Assembly (NCBI RefSeq): GCF_002252505.1
Contig: NZ_NNRL01000163.1
Span: 749,981-813,980 of the forward strand
DNA: 64,000 nt
Reading direction: 5' to 3'
DNA from: Brucella grignonensis
GTDB lineage: Bacteria > Pseudomonadota > Alphaproteobacteria > Rhizobiales > Rhizobiaceae
Shown here: one piece after another, positions 17,723 through 26,566 of the stretch
Layout: each line of letters begins with the position of its first letter
How positions within the stretch are numbered: position 1 is the first letter of the stretch
Notes under the pieces: model-generated
Database searches by the model: none
The model's input: only the letters and a program-made list of their open reading frames with translations
What the model was told of the DNA's origin: nothing
Program-made: the position numbers and the translations under genes

Positions 17723-17998
17723 TGTCTGAATTTAGAAATCTAGAAAACATGATGAATACAATCATGGATTATATCCGTTTTTGTTATAATAAGGCGGAAT
17801 ATTGGAAATATTAAACAATGGTACTTTTATCATGTTTTTCACGTTCTCGTGAATTATCTGTAATAATCGATACAACCTCAGAAGGTTATTTTTGATTGTT
17901 GGGGTTTATTCGATGCCATTTGTTGCAATGGTAGCGATTGTATCGGATATTTGTACCACGGGACGAATTTTGTTCAATTTTTCGATGTGGAGAACCAT
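17723..17998. other. AT-rich intergenic region upstream of cytochrome c'
   Basis: No coding frame or RNA gene is seen here. The sequence is clearly richer in A and T than its surroundings and should hold the promoter of the cytochrome genes. I could not single out a convincing -35/-10 pair or operator. Confidence 0.5.
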
Positions 17999-18439
17999 AT
18001 GCGTTCATTTTTCCTTGCTGTCACTTCAGTTGCAATTTTGACTGCCGGTATGGCTCATGCCGATGTGATTGCAGATCGTCAGGCGATCATGAAGGATATG
18101 GGGCGTTCTGTTGGACAACTCGCGCCGATGGTCAAAGGCGAGAAGCCGTTCGATGCTGCAACCGCTCTGGCTGCGCTTGAGAAGCTTGATGCTGACGCAA
18201 AGAAATTAGACGTCGATACATTGTTCCCATCGGGTTCTGATCAGGGCGACACCGAAGCATCGCCCAAGATTTGGGAAAGTAAGGAAGATTTCGTCAAGCA
18301 CGCCGAAAAAATCCGTTCCGATGCCGCTGCCGCGCTTGCCGCAAAGCCGCAGGATCTTGATGCGTTGAAGCCAGCATTCCAGCAAGTTATTGCCAATTGC
18401 GGTTCATGCCATCAAGCTTATCGTGTGAAAAAGGACTAA
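17999..18439 (+). CDS. Cytochrome c' (class II cytochrome c)
   Basis: A 146-residue periplasmic cytochrome. A signal peptide (MRSFFLAVTSVAILTAGMAHA) precedes a four-helix class II domain with the haem site CGSCH near the C terminus, typical for cytochromes c'. These proteins bind nitric oxide or act in electron transfer. Start ATG 17999 is supported by GGAG 7 bases upstream; the longer frame from 17951 is not needed. The diheme cytochrome gene follows after 12 bases, so both form one operon. Haem attachment would use the Ccm system encoded at 56-60 kb. Confidence 0.93.
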   Translation: MRSFFLAVTSVAILTAGMAHADVIADRQAIMKDMGRSVGQLAPMVKGEKPFDAATALAALEKLDADAKKLDVDTLFPSGSDQGDTEASPKIWESKEDFVKHAEKIRSDAAAALAAKPQDLDALKPAFQQVIANCGSCHQAYRVKKD

Positions 18440-18451
18440 CTTGGCAAAACA

Positions 18452-19390
18452 ATGGTCCGTAAACTCGCATATGTCGCAGGTGCTGTAATCATCATTGGTG
18501 CTGCTGCCTTCTGGGTGCTGACGACGCCTCAGACGGTGGATCAATCAGTGATTGCATCTTTGCAGCCGGGCGATGCTACCAAGGGCGAACAGGTGTTCTG
18601 GGCAGGAGGCTGTGCTTCCTGTCACGCCGCTCCCGGCGCCTCGGGTGAGGCCCGGAAGGTGCTGGCCGGTGGGCATGAGCTGATTTCGGATTTTGGCACG
18701 TTCGTCGCACCAAACATTTCTCCGTCAGAGCAAGGTATCGGCAACTGGACCCTGCATGATTTTGCCAATGCAATGCTGAAAGGCGTGGGACGCGCTGGAG
18801 AGCATCTTTATCCGTCTTTCCCCTACACGTCTTACGCCAAAATGCAGCCGCAGGACGTGGCTGACCTCTTCGCCTACATGAAAACGCTGCCCGCTTCCGA
18901 TAATGTGTCAGCACCACATAAACTGGGATTTCCATTCAATATTCGTCGCGGATTAGGGCTTTGGAAGCAGCTCTATCTTTCTGACAAGCCCGTTGCGGAC
19001 CTTGCAAGTGCGTCCGATCAGGTGAAGCGCGGCCAATATCTGACCGAAGCGCTCGGTCACTGTGGCGAATGTCATACTCCACGCAATGTCATTGGTGGAC
19101 TTGATACCAAGCAATGGATGGCCGGAGCAGTATCGCCGGAAACCGGCAGCGATGGCCGTAGAGGCATTATTCCCAATATCACCATGGGCGAGGGCGGTAT
19201 TGGCGAATGGGGCGAGAACGATATCGCCTATGCATTGCAAAGCGGTTTCACGCCAGATTTCGATTCACTGGGCGGATCAATGGCGGATGTCGTTGCCAAC
19301 ATGGCGCATCTGACGGATGCGGATCGTGCGGCAATTGCTGCATATCTCAAGGCCATTCCAGCGCATAAAAACGGTTATCCGCCAAGATGA
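18452..19390 (+). CDS. Diheme c-type cytochrome, membrane-anchored
   Basis: A 312-residue protein with one N-terminal membrane segment (VAGAVIIIGAAAFWVL) and two cytochrome c domains with haem motifs CASCH (about residue 54) and CGECH (about residue 206). Axial Met candidates follow each motif (AKMQPQDVADLFAYMK and GGSMADVV). Diheme proteins of this shape often take electrons from a periplasmic dehydrogenase. Cotranscribed with the cytochrome c' gene. No dehydrogenase gene lies nearby, so the partner is unknown. Confidence 0.9.
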   Translation: MVRKLAYVAGAVIIIGAAAFWVLTTPQTVDQSVIASLQPGDATKGEQVFWAGGCASCHAAPGASGEARKVLAGGHELISDFGTFVAPNISPSEQGIGNWTLHDFANAMLKGVGRAGEHLYPSFPYTSYAKMQPQDVADLFAYMKTLPASDNVSAPHKLGFPFNIRRGLGLWKQLYLSDKPVADLASASDQVKRGQYLTEALGHCGECHTPRNVIGGLDTKQWMAGAVSPETGSDGRRGIIPNITMGEGGIGEWGENDIAYALQSGFTPDFDSLGGSMADVVANMAHLTDADRAAIAAYLKAIPAHKNGYPPR

Positions 19391-19400
19391 CCGTAAAAGA

Positions 19401-21089
19401 TCAGGCGGTTCTGATTTCTTCCAGTCCAAGCTCCTTCATCATCACCTGTCGCATGACGAATTTCTGTATCTTGCCAGTTACAGTCATGGGAAACTCGTCC
19501 ACGAAACGGATATGGGCCGGGGTCTTATAATGGGCGATGTGCTGCTTGCAGAATGCAATTAATTCTTCTTCACTAAGTTCTCGGTCTCGATGCAGCTTGA
19601 TCCATACGCAGATTATCTCACCGAATTTATGATCTGGAACACCGAAAACCTGAGCATCGCTGATGGCCGGGTGGGTGAATAGAAATTCTTCGATCTCTCG
19701 CGGATAGATATTTTCACCACCGCGGATAATCAGGTCCTTGATGCGTCCGACGATGTTGCAATAGCCTTCCGCATCGATGGTCGCCAGATCACCAGTATGC
19801 ATCCATCCGGCATCGTCAATTGCTTCCGCAGAGGCCGTCGCATCTGCCCAGTATCCACGCATGACGCTGTATCCGCGGGTTAGCAATTCGCCTTTCTCAC
19901 CGCGTGATGCGATCTTGCCATCTGCATTGATAATCTTCACTTCGAGATGCGGATGAATGCGACCGACCGTTGAAACACGCCTTTCCAACGGGTCAGTCGT
20001 TGCACTTTGAAAGCTGACCGGACTTGTCTCGGTCATGCCATAGGCGATGGTGATTTCGCTTTGATGCATTTCACTGACCACCCGCCGCATGATCTCAATC
20101 GGGCATGGGGAGCCAGCCATGATGCCCGTGCGCAGACTGGTGAGATCGAAACGCGAAAACTCTGGATGATCGAGCATTGAAATGAACATGGTCGGCACGC
20201 CATGTAGACCGGTGCATTTCTCATCTTCGACCGTTTGCAGCGTGAGCAGAGGATCGAAGCTGTCATTGGGAATGACCATACAAGCGCCGTGTGTCACGCA
20301 GGCCAGATTGCCCAGAACCATGCCGAAGCAGTGATAGAAAGGAACAGGAATACAAAGTCGGTCCTGCTCGCTGAGCCGCATCGCTTCGCCAACGAAGAAA
20401 CCGTTATTGAGAATGTTGTGATGGGTGAGCGTCGCCCCTTTGGGGCTGCCGGTGGTGCCACTGGTGAACTGGATATTAATCGGATCGTCAAATTGCAGCT
20501 CGTCTGCAAGCTGTAGCCGTTGTTTAATCGTGGTTGCATTGCCTGAAATTGCAACTTCGTCGAAATTAAACATGCCATCCGTCCGCTCTTCGCCCAGGCG
20601 AATGACGCAGCGCAGGTTCGGTAAATGCTCTGAGCTAAGATAACCGGGCCGCGCATCACCAAGCTCTGGAACAATAGAGCGAAGAATTTCAACGTAATTG
20701 CTGGTTTTGAGGGAAGGGGCAAGGATAAGCGCTGCGCATTCGACCTTTGCCAGAACGTGCTTGAGTTCATGCGCGCGATAGGCTGGATTGATATTAACGA
20801 GAATAAGACCTGCTTTTGCACTCGCAAACTGTGTGAGCAGCCATTCCACATTATTGGGCGACCAGATGCCTATGCGCTCGCCGGGTTGGAGGCCGATCGC
20901 AAGCAGCCCTTCGGCCAGAGCATCGGTACGGCTCTTCAACTCACTGTAGGTCAGCCGGATATTCTGGTGGCAAACGACTACTGCCGGACGGTTGGGATAT
21001 TTCTCTGCTATCAGATCAAGATGGTTGCCGATGGTCTCACCAATGAGCGGCGTTTCGCTTGCACCGTGAACGTAGCTCGCCTGTTGCAT
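19401..21089 (-). CDS. Acyl-CoA synthetase (AMP-binding)
   Basis: A 562-residue adenylate-forming enzyme that should activate a carboxylic acid, probably a medium-chain fatty acid, to its CoA thioester. The P-loop is [18 protein letters not shown]; other core motifs are [25 protein letters not shown] and [16 protein letters not shown]; the catalytic Lys is in [12 protein letters not shown]. The best match by eye is the ACSF2/FadD-like group; the exact chain length is not readable. It converges on the cytochrome gene with only 10 bases between stops. Confidence 0.9.
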   Translation of the reverse strand: MQQASYVHGASETPLIGETIGNHLDLIAEKYPNRPAVVVCHQNIRLTYSELKSRTDALAEGLLAIGLQPGERIGIWSPNNVEWLLTQFASAKAGLILVNINPAYRAHELKHVLAKVECAALILAPSLKTSNYVEILRSIVPELGDARPGYLSSEHLPNLRCVIRLGEERTDGMFNFDEVAISGNATTIKQRLQLADELQFDDPINIQFTSGTTGSPKGATLTHHNILNNGFFVGEAMRLSEQDRLCIPVPFYHCFGMVLGNLACVTHGACMVIPNDSFDPLLTLQTVEDEKCTGLHGVPTMFISMLDHPEFSRFDLTSLRTGIMAGSPCPIEIMRRVVSEMHQSEITIAYGMTETSPVSFQSATTDPLERRVSTVGRIHPHLEVKIINADGKIASRGEKGELLTRGYSVMRGYWADATASAEAIDDAGWMHTGDLATIDAEGYCNIVGRIKDLIIRGGENIYPREIEEFLFTHPAISDAQVFGVPDHKFGEIICVWIKLHRDRELSEEELIAFCKQHIAHYKTPAHIRFVDEFPMTVTGKIQKFVMRQVMMKELGLEEIRTA

Positions 21090-21175
21090 ATATCCAATAC
21101 TCCCAATCGTTAGGTTATGCGCCTCTCGGACAACATGACATCAAGATGGAGGACGGAAAATCACAGTTTTGTGGT

Positions 21176-21226
21176 TAGAGCATTTGAGCCAAAAGTGCGA
21201 TGCGGTCTTAACTGGATGTGCTCTAA
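21176..21226. repeat. Dispersed palindromic repeat, short form
   Basis: TAGAGCATTTGAGCC at one end and GGATGTGCTCTAA at the other, with the loop pattern GTGCGATGCGG between. The GCTCTA end supplies the TAG stop of the small exported protein gene on the minus strand. Confidence 0.7.
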
Positions 21227-21567
21227 CGCTTTGTGCAACGCACCACCGTCGGCAGTCCGGCATTGGTGTATTTGCTCTGCATGGTATAGAGCCAGCCTTT
21301 GCACTCGGACATGGTTTTGAAGCAGCGAAAACGGTCGATAGGCACCAGCCCGTCACCATCGCTGACAAATGGGGAATCCTCCACGCCGCTGAATTGACCG
21401 ACGATAACGCCACTGCCACGCGGCGGCGTATTACAACGCTGGCCCGCATATTCGCTGACGTTCTTGCGCACTTGTGCGCTGGCGGTTGTAACGGACGGCA
21501 AAGCAACCAGGGCAGAAGCGATCAAACTCAGTGAAGCTATTGAAACGGTGATACCGGAACGTAACAT
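21223..21567 (-). CDS. Small exported protein with four cysteines
   Basis: A 114-residue protein I do not recognise. Start ATG 21567 has GGGAGAAG at good spacing; the longer frame upstream lacks a ribosome site. Residues 1-32 form a signal peptide ending TTASAQ. The mature part has four cysteines (QRCNTPP, RFRCFK, SECKG, VVRCTKR), which would allow two disulfides, so a small periplasmic fold is likely. The TAG stop is provided by the repeat at 21176-21226. Confidence 0.7.
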   Translation of the reverse strand: MLRSGITVSIASLSLIASALVALPSVTTASAQVRKNVSEYAGQRCNTPPRGSGVIVGQFSGVEDSPFVSDGDGLVPIDRFRCFKTMSECKGWLYTMQSKYTNAGLPTVVRCTKR

Positions 21568-21887
21568 GGGCTTCTCCCTTGATCCGAAAGTTTTCAATCT
21601 TCCCCGCATTATACGATGTATAGGGAATTTTTCTATACTCAAGTTTTATTGAAAGTTCTGATGAATACTCACTAAATTAGTATATTGACCTTTCCCTGCG
21701 TTGTAGATTTTTTGAAAAAATATTGTATTTGTCCAGAGTGCTTCCGGCAGAAGAATGAAGTGATTTTGCTGGATGGGTTGGTCATCTTGACCGACCCTGA
21801 GTGTGCTGTAGAACACTGAAAATGAGAATTCCCGCCTAATAAAATCAGACGGGAATTCTCGGCGTTTTATTGTTCAAACCTTAAAAA
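21568..21887. other. Intergenic region with two hairpins
   Basis: No coding frame is supported. Two inverted repeats are seen: GGGTTGGTCA/TGACCGACCC (21775-21797, one mismatch, 3-base loop) and GAGAATTCCCG/CGGGAATTCTC (21824-21860). The second is placed as a terminator of ptrB. The rest is AT-rich and probably includes the promoter of the small exported protein gene. Confidence 0.5.
21824..21860 (-). terminator. Probable terminator of ptrB
   Basis: An 11-bp perfect stem, GAGAATTCCCG with CGGGAATTCTC, and a 15-base loop, 28 bases beyond the ptrB stop. On the minus strand it is followed by ATTTTCAG, a modest T tract. Confidence 0.6.
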
Positions 21888-23981
21888 TTAAGCTTTGCCA
21901 ACCACTTTCAGTGCAAAAGCATAGGTATAAGCGACTTCTTCCAGCCGTGAGAAACGACCTGACGCACCGGCATGGCCAGCGTCCATGTTGATGCGGAAGA
22001 GAACTGGATGATCGTCGGTCTTGAGCTCACGCAGCTTGGCTACCCATTTTGCCGGTTCCCAATAGGTAACGCGTGGGTCTGTCAGGCCAGCCACGGCGAG
22101 TATGCGTGGATAGGCTTGCGAACCGACATTATCGTAAGGCGAATAGGCTGCAATATTGCGATAATCGGCCTCGGAGGTGATAGGATTCCCCCATTCAGGC
22201 CATTCCGGTGGTGTGAGTGGCAATGTGTCATCGAGCATCGTGTTGAGCACATCGACAAATGGGACTTCCGCGATAATACCACCAAAAGCATCTGGTGCCA
22301 TATTGGCAATCGCACCCATCAGCATGCCGCCTGCTGAGCCACCATGCGCGACGATGCGGTCGTGGCTGGTGAAGCCTTCTTTGACGAGATGCTTTGCTGC
22401 GGCGATGAAATCCGTGAACGTGTTGGTTTTTGTTTCACGTTTGCCGTTTTCGTACCAGGCGAAGCCCTTGTCTTTGCCGCCACGAATATGTGCGATGGCA
22501 TAGATGAAGCCACGATCAACAAGCGAAAGCCGCGATGTGCTGAAACTTGCCGGAATGGTGATACCATAAGAGCCGTAGCCGTAGAGCAGACACGGTGCAG
22601 AGCCATCGAGCTTCGTGTCCTTATGATAGATCAGCGAGACAGGAACCAGCTCGCCATCAGCGGCTGGCGCAAGGATACGACGCGTTACATAGTCTTCGAT
22701 ATTATGACCCGAAGGCACTTCCTGCGTTTTAAGCAGAACGCGTTCGCGCGTGCGCATATTATAATCGAAGAGTTGTTCGGGTGTCGTCATCGAAGAATAT
22801 GAGAACCGGATTACTTCGGTATCGTATTCAGCACTGCCATGAAGGCCAAGAGAGTAAGCTTCTTCATCAAAGGCGATGGCATGTTGTTCGCCGGTTCTAC
22901 GGTCACGAATAACAATGCGCGGCAAGCCATTGTCACGCTCCATCCAGACCAGATGATGTTTGAAGGCGCCATGCGAAAGAATAAGACGTCCGGGCACTTC
23001 AGCGACGACTTCCTCCCAGTTTTCCGGCTGCGGTGCAGATGCTGGAGCGCGCATGATCTTGAAGTCTTTAGCGCCATCGACATTGGTCAGAATGAAAAAT
23101 TCATCGCCACCCGGCGCGAGGTCGTATTCAACACCAGTCTTGCGCTCCATGACGAGCTGAGGCTTCGCAGCCGGGTCATTTGCAGGCAAAAGCCAACATT
23201 CCGAAGTTTCATGGTCGTGAATGTCTATGAAAACATAATCATCGAGCGAAGAGCCGCCAACGCCCAGGAAAAAGCCGGGATCCTGTTCTTCATAGATCAG
23301 CTTATCCTGCGCCTGTTCTGTCCCGATCTCGTGATAGAAAACCTTCGACGGCCGATGGTTTTCGTCCAGTAGAGTATAAAAGAAACCTTTGCTGTCCGCG
23401 TCCCAGGTGCCGCCTCCATTGGTATCGGTGAGTATATCTCCAAGGTCTGTCATGGAGTTCAAATCACGAATTCTGAGTTTATAAAACTCGGATCCCTTGT
23501 CGTCGTAACTCCAGATCAAACGATTGTGATCGGGCGAGTGGTCGGCTGAGGCGAGGCGGAAATAGGCCTTGCCCTCTGCCTCTCTGTCTCCGTCGAGGAG
23601 AATAGTTTCCGCGCCGCCATCGCGTGGCGTGCGAATGAAATAAGGCTGTTCGCCTCCGGTTCGATAAGAAACGCCATAAGCAAATGGACCGTCCTTGGAA
23701 GGGACAGATGAATCATCTTCTTTGATGCGACCGCGCATCTCAGCAAAAAGCTGCTTCTGGAGCGCATCCGTGTCCTGCATCAACAACGTTTGATAGGTAT
23801 TTTCGGCCTCCAGATGCGTGCGAATTTCAGGCGCGAGAACGGACGGATCTTTGAAGACCTCCTGCCAGTTATCTGCGCGCAGCCATGCATAATCATCCGT
23901 GCGGGTAATGCCGTGGCGCGTGTCACTGGCCGGGTGCTTTGTTGCTTTGGGTGGCTGAGGAAAATTGGTGTCGTGTGGCAT
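21888..23981 (-). CDS. ptrB: Oligopeptidase B
   Basis: A 697-residue serine peptidase of family S9A, which cleaves small peptides after Arg or Lys in the cytoplasm. The N-terminal two thirds form the beta-propeller; the alpha/beta-hydrolase domain holds the nucleophile in AHGGSAGGMLMG, an Asp in AVAGLTDPRVTYWEP and a His in NMDAGHAGASGR. The start MPHDTNFPQPPKA has no signal peptide. msrB lies 72 bases upstream on the same strand, with a hairpin between them. Confidence 0.95.
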   Translation of the reverse strand: MPHDTNFPQPPKATKHPASDTRHGITRTDDYAWLRADNWQEVFKDPSVLAPEIRTHLEAENTYQTLLMQDTDALQKQLFAEMRGRIKEDDSSVPSKDGPFAYGVSYRTGGEQPYFIRTPRDGGAETILLDGDREAEGKAYFRLASADHSPDHNRLIWSYDDKGSEFYKLRIRDLNSMTDLGDILTDTNGGGTWDADSKGFFYTLLDENHRPSKVFYHEIGTEQAQDKLIYEEQDPGFFLGVGGSSLDDYVFIDIHDHETSECWLLPANDPAAKPQLVMERKTGVEYDLAPGGDEFFILTNVDGAKDFKIMRAPASAPQPENWEEVVAEVPGRLILSHGAFKHHLVWMERDNGLPRIVIRDRRTGEQHAIAFDEEAYSLGLHGSAEYDTEVIRFSYSSMTTPEQLFDYNMRTRERVLLKTQEVPSGHNIEDYVTRRILAPAADGELVPVSLIYHKDTKLDGSAPCLLYGYGSYGITIPASFSTSRLSLVDRGFIYAIAHIRGGKDKGFAWYENGKRETKTNTFTDFIAAAKHLVKEGFTSHDRIVAHGGSAGGMLMGAIANMAPDAFGGIIAEVPFVDVLNTMLDDTLPLTPPEWPEWGNPITSEADYRNIAAYSPYDNVGSQAYPRILAVAGLTDPRVTYWEPAKWVAKLRELKTDDHPVLFRINMDAGHAGASGRFSRLEEVAYTYAFALKVVGKA

Positions 23982-24009
23982 GTAAAATCCAGTAAAAAGC
24001 GAATGAAAT

Positions 24010-24039
24010 CAGTCCGAACCATTGGAGAGGTTCGGACTG
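24010..24039 (-). terminator. Hairpin between msrB and ptrB
   Basis: CAGTCCGAACC and GGTTCGGACTG form an 11-bp perfect stem with an 8-base loop, 15 bases after the msrB stop. The T tract is weak, so it may only reduce read-through into ptrB or protect an mRNA end. Confidence 0.55.
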
Positions 24040-24053
24040 TAAGAGCCAAGTTA

Positions 24054-24473
24054 TCAGTCTTGATCGAAGATCAGTGCGTTTCCGTTCATGCAATAGCGAA
24101 GACCTGTTGGTGCTGGACCATCAGGGAAAACGTGCCCTAGATGCGCATCACAGTCGGAACAGCGAATTTCGGTGCGGTTCATGCCATAGGAATGATCTTC
24201 AAAGGCAGCCACGGCATCCGGTTCGATTGGTTGATAGAAACTCGGCCAGCCGGTTCCGGATTCGTATTTTGTTTCTGATTTATACAACGGGCGATCACAA
24301 CATACGCAGCGATAAATACCATGCAGGGAACTGTCGAAGTTGGGGCTGGAGAATGCACGTTCAGTGCCATGCTGACGGGTGATCTGGTATTGGATTGGCG
24401 TAAGCTGCTCGCGCCATTCCGCATCCGTCTTTATAACCTTCAATGTGCGGGATCGATCGGTAGAGTTAGACAT
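24054..24473 (-). CDS. msrB: Peptide-methionine (R)-S-oxide reductase
   Basis: A 139-residue MsrB that repairs methionine-R-sulfoxide. Zinc ligands are two CxxC pairs (CVCC and CSDC); the substrate-binding TGWPSFYQP segment and the catalytic Cys in RYCMNGNAL are present. The family core motif [10 protein letters not shown] is intact. Start ATG 24473 has GAGGAG upstream. The protein lacks a signal peptide, so it is cytoplasmic. Confidence 0.96.
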   Translation of the reverse strand: MSNSTDRSRTLKVIKTDAEWREQLTPIQYQITRQHGTERAFSSPNFDSSLHGIYRCVCCDRPLYKSETKYESGTGWPSFYQPIEPDAVAAFEDHSYGMNRTEIRCSDCDAHLGHVFPDGPAPTGLRYCMNGNALIFDQD

Positions 24474-25101
24474 TTATATCTCCTCTCTTGTGCGGCGCCG
24501 TATGGATTGGACAGGCGCACAGTGCAAGTTGGGCATAAACGCTTCAATACACAGCTAAATTGCTTGTGTATCTGAATGCCGGCATGTGCACTATGGTTCA
24601 TGGCGATTATATAGTTGGTGGATAAGCCAAATGCGAGCTGATCTGAATGAAATATATTCTAATTATGCCTTTTTGCTGCCCGACTCCCTATTCAATGTCG
24701 CAATCAATAAATTGTGTTTGCAGTGGTAGCGGTAAATAGACTTCGCGGAAAAAAACTATTGCTTATGTGTGAGCTGCAAATTAAGGAAGCTGCTGAAAAG
24801 AGATGCTAATCCCCCCATATTCGAGAATAAATGACAGAGCTGACAACAGCGCCGAAGGCGTTTGGCTGGTTTGAATAGCGCTTCACGTTTGGTGTTTAAG
24901 TACACTGTATTTGGATATCCAAGAAGAATTCAATTCTGTTAATGTAATGTGGTTTGACAATTCTATTGCAAATGGCACTATTCATTGATACTTGCATCGC
25001 CGAATGAGTTGGGCAGGGCATAAGAATTTCGCGTAGACGGCAATCGGTTCCGAGAGTTGCAGTCTGCTTGAGCTAAAGCAAAGACAAAAAAAGGAAAAAC
25101 A
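24474..25101. other. 628-base AT-rich region upstream of mucR
   Basis: No coding frame fits here. The region is AT-rich with many T-A steps, which is the kind of target MucR-family proteins bind. A DnaA-box-like GGTGGATAA lies at 24617-24625 (chance occurrence is plausible). A promoter is proposed at 24954-24982, leaving a leader of about 110 bases. The remainder holds nothing I can name. Confidence 0.5.
24954..24982 (+). promoter_or_regulatory. mucR: Candidate mucR promoter
   Basis: A consensus TTGACA (24954-24959) is followed by a 17-base spacer and ACTATT (24977-24982). The -35 box is perfect and the -10 box is weak. Transcription would start near 24989. Confidence 0.5.
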
Positions 25102-25530
25102 ATGGAAAATCCTGAAATTTTCGACGAGAGCGCAGAGTTGCTTCTCAGCCTTACTGCTGATGTTGTTGCTGCCTATGTCGGAAACAACTCCATTCGTGCG
25201 AGCGAACTGCCTCTCCTGATTTCGGAAGTGCATTCTGCTTTCAAGCGTCACGTTGAGCGTGAAGAAGCTCCGGTCGTTGTTGAAAAGCCGAAGCCAGCCG
25301 TCAATCCTAAGAAGTCTGTTACTGACGATTATATTATCTGCCTGGAAGACGGTAAGAAGTTCAAATCGCTCAAGCGTCATCTCATGACACACTACAGCAT
25401 GACCCCTGAACAGTATCGTGAAAAGTGGGATCTTGATCCTAACTATCCGATGGTTGCTCCTAACTATGCAGCAGCGCGTTCGCGTCTTGCAAAGAAGATG
25501 GGCCTGGGCCGCAAGCCTAAGGACGCATAA
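25102..25530 (+). CDS. mucR: MucR/Ros-family zinc-finger regulator
   Basis: A 142-residue global regulator of the MucR/Ros family. The C-terminal half holds the prokaryotic C2H2 zinc finger: Cys in [18 protein letters not shown], His residues in [19 protein letters not shown]. The N-terminal half (residues 1-50) corresponds to the oligomerisation region. In Brucella and Sinorhizobium MucR represses exopolysaccharide, motility and virulence genes and represses itself. The long AT-rich leader fits autoregulation. Start ATG 25102 has AAGGAAAAAC upstream. Confidence 0.95.
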   Translation: MENPEIFDESAELLLSLTADVVAAYVGNNSIRASELPLLISEVHSAFKRHVEREEAPVVVEKPKPAVNPKKSVTDDYIICLEDGKKFKSLKRHLMTHYSMTPEQYREKWDLDPNYPMVAPNYAAARSRLAKKMGLGRKPKDA

Positions 25531-25533
25531 TCG

Positions 25534-25552
25534 AATCTGATTCAATCAGATT
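25534..25552. repeat. Short palindrome shared with a repeat element
   Basis: AATCTGATT, C, AATCAGATT lies directly after the mucR stop. The same TCTGATTCAATCAGA core occurs in the repeat at 39872-39890, so this may be a fragment of that family. Confidence 0.55.
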
Positions 25553-25566
25553 GGCACTCCGATTTT

Positions 25567-25611
25567 GGCCCGGAAAGCATGGATTTTCTGCATGCGTTCC
25601 GGGCCATTATT
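25567..25611. terminator. Intrinsic terminator after mucR
   Basis: GGCCCGGAA (25567-25575) pairs with TTCCGGGCC (25597-25605), an inner stem GCATG/CATGC strengthens it, and ATTATTTTT follows. It also lies at the end of the convergent gene at 25613. Confidence 0.9.
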
Positions 25612-25612
25612 T

Positions 25613-25975
25613 TTATGTTTGTTCATTTTTTGTGGGCATTCGGCGTATATTCCCCCCGCCGAGGCGATCAAACGCCTGTTTTAAAGCGATATGGCGGTTG
25701 AGATCATAACTCCAGTGACTGTTGACGCCTTTCAGACGTTCACGTTCGATCAGACGACTGAGCTTTGTCTGTGCCTGGACCCGCTCTGCTTCCGGTGCGT
25801 TTAATAACTTATCCATATCAATTCCGGCGATCATTTGCAGCGCTACGCGCTGCATTGCGCACATTCGTTCCTCTTTTTGTGCAGCCAGAAATTTTATGCT
25901 CGCTTGTTTCAGTGCAACTGCCATCATTTTGACCCTCATCAGTTTGTTGCTGGTTCGGATGAGAGGATCGCTCAT
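25613..25975 (-). CDS. Small basic conserved protein of unknown function
   Basis: A 120-residue, mostly helical, basic protein without signal peptide or recognised motif. It contains repeated Met and Lys/Arg and an acidic-basic helix (PEAERVQAQTKLSRLIERER). The annotated start ATG 25975 has no ribosome site, whereas ATG 25927 has GAGGG at good spacing, so the true product could be 104 residues. It converges on mucR. Confidence 0.6.
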   Translation of the reverse strand: MSDPLIRTSNKLMRVKMMAVALKQASIKFLAAQKEERMCAMQRVALQMIAGIDMDKLLNAPEAERVQAQTKLSRLIERERLKGVNSHWSYDLNRHIALKQAFDRLGGGNIRRMPTKNEQT

Positions 25976-26051
25976 GTTCGGTGCTGTTGGATAAGATTCC
26001 TATTTTATATAATCTCAGTGGATATATACCCGGATTGGCGTTGTAAAAAAC

Positions 26052-26060
26052 TTATCCACG
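26052..26060 (+). promoter_or_regulatory. DnaA-box-like sequence
   Basis: TTATCCACG differs from the classical TTATNCACA box at one base. It lies 54 bases before a gene for a DnaA-domain-IV-like protein. A single box of this quality can arise by chance. Confidence 0.3.
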
Positions 26061-26113
26061 CTTGCAATTTTCTCATTATAAGAAGATATTCCTATTACGG
26101 TGAGGAAAGATGA

Positions 26114-26566
26114 ATGTCTTTGGAACTAACAGATATCATCCATACCCGGGCTGAGGCTCTTGAGGTTTTAAAAGTGATCGCAACGCGACACGGACGAGCA
26201 CTCAAGATCGATAATTCTGGTCGTGCGTTGGGGCGAAGGCGTCAGGAAAAAAGCGTGGAACTTTGTGACGCTCTGATTGATCTGTTGTCCGCCTATTTTG
26301 CTGTTAGCGGTGCAGAACTGCGCTCGCCCTTGCGATGCAGAAGGGAGGTGGCGCAAGTCAGGCAGTTGGGGATGTACCTTGCACACACGTCGTTTGGAAT
26401 GGTGATGAGCGAAGTCGCGGTCGGGTTTGCCCGGGATCGTACTACGGTCATGTATGCCTGCCATCTGGTGGAGGATAGGCGCGATGACGAAGATTACGAT
26501 GCCATAGTTTCTATGCTGGAAAAGGTGGTCAGTCTGGGGTTCTCGGCTTGGAGGATGGCAGCATGA
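26114..26566 (+). CDS. Stand-alone DnaA domain-IV-like DNA-binding protein
   Basis: A 150-residue protein whose C-terminal half resembles the DNA-binding domain IV of the replication initiator DnaA. It has the basic helix region (REVAQVRQLGMYLAHTS) and the helix-turn-helix with a DnaA-signature-like DRTTVMYACHLVEDRR. The ATPase domain is absent. The N-terminal 70 residues are helical and basic. Such proteins could bind DnaA boxes and compete with or modulate DnaA; this is inference. The gene overlaps the next one by 4 bases. Confidence 0.75.
   Translation: MSLELTDIIHTRAEALEVLKVIATRHGRALKIDNSGRALGRRRQEKSVELCDALIDLLSAYFAVSGAELRSPLRCRREVAQVRQLGMYLAHTSFGMVMSEVAVGFARDRTTVMYACHLVEDRRDDEDYDAIVSMLEKVVSLGFSAWRMAA

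Noticed and set aside
24617-24625. DnaA-box-like GGTGGATAA as a sign of a replication origin near mucR
   Set aside because: Single near-matches to a 9-base motif are expected several times in 64 kb by chance, and there is no cluster of boxes or origin-linked gene (dnaA, hemE, parAB) here.
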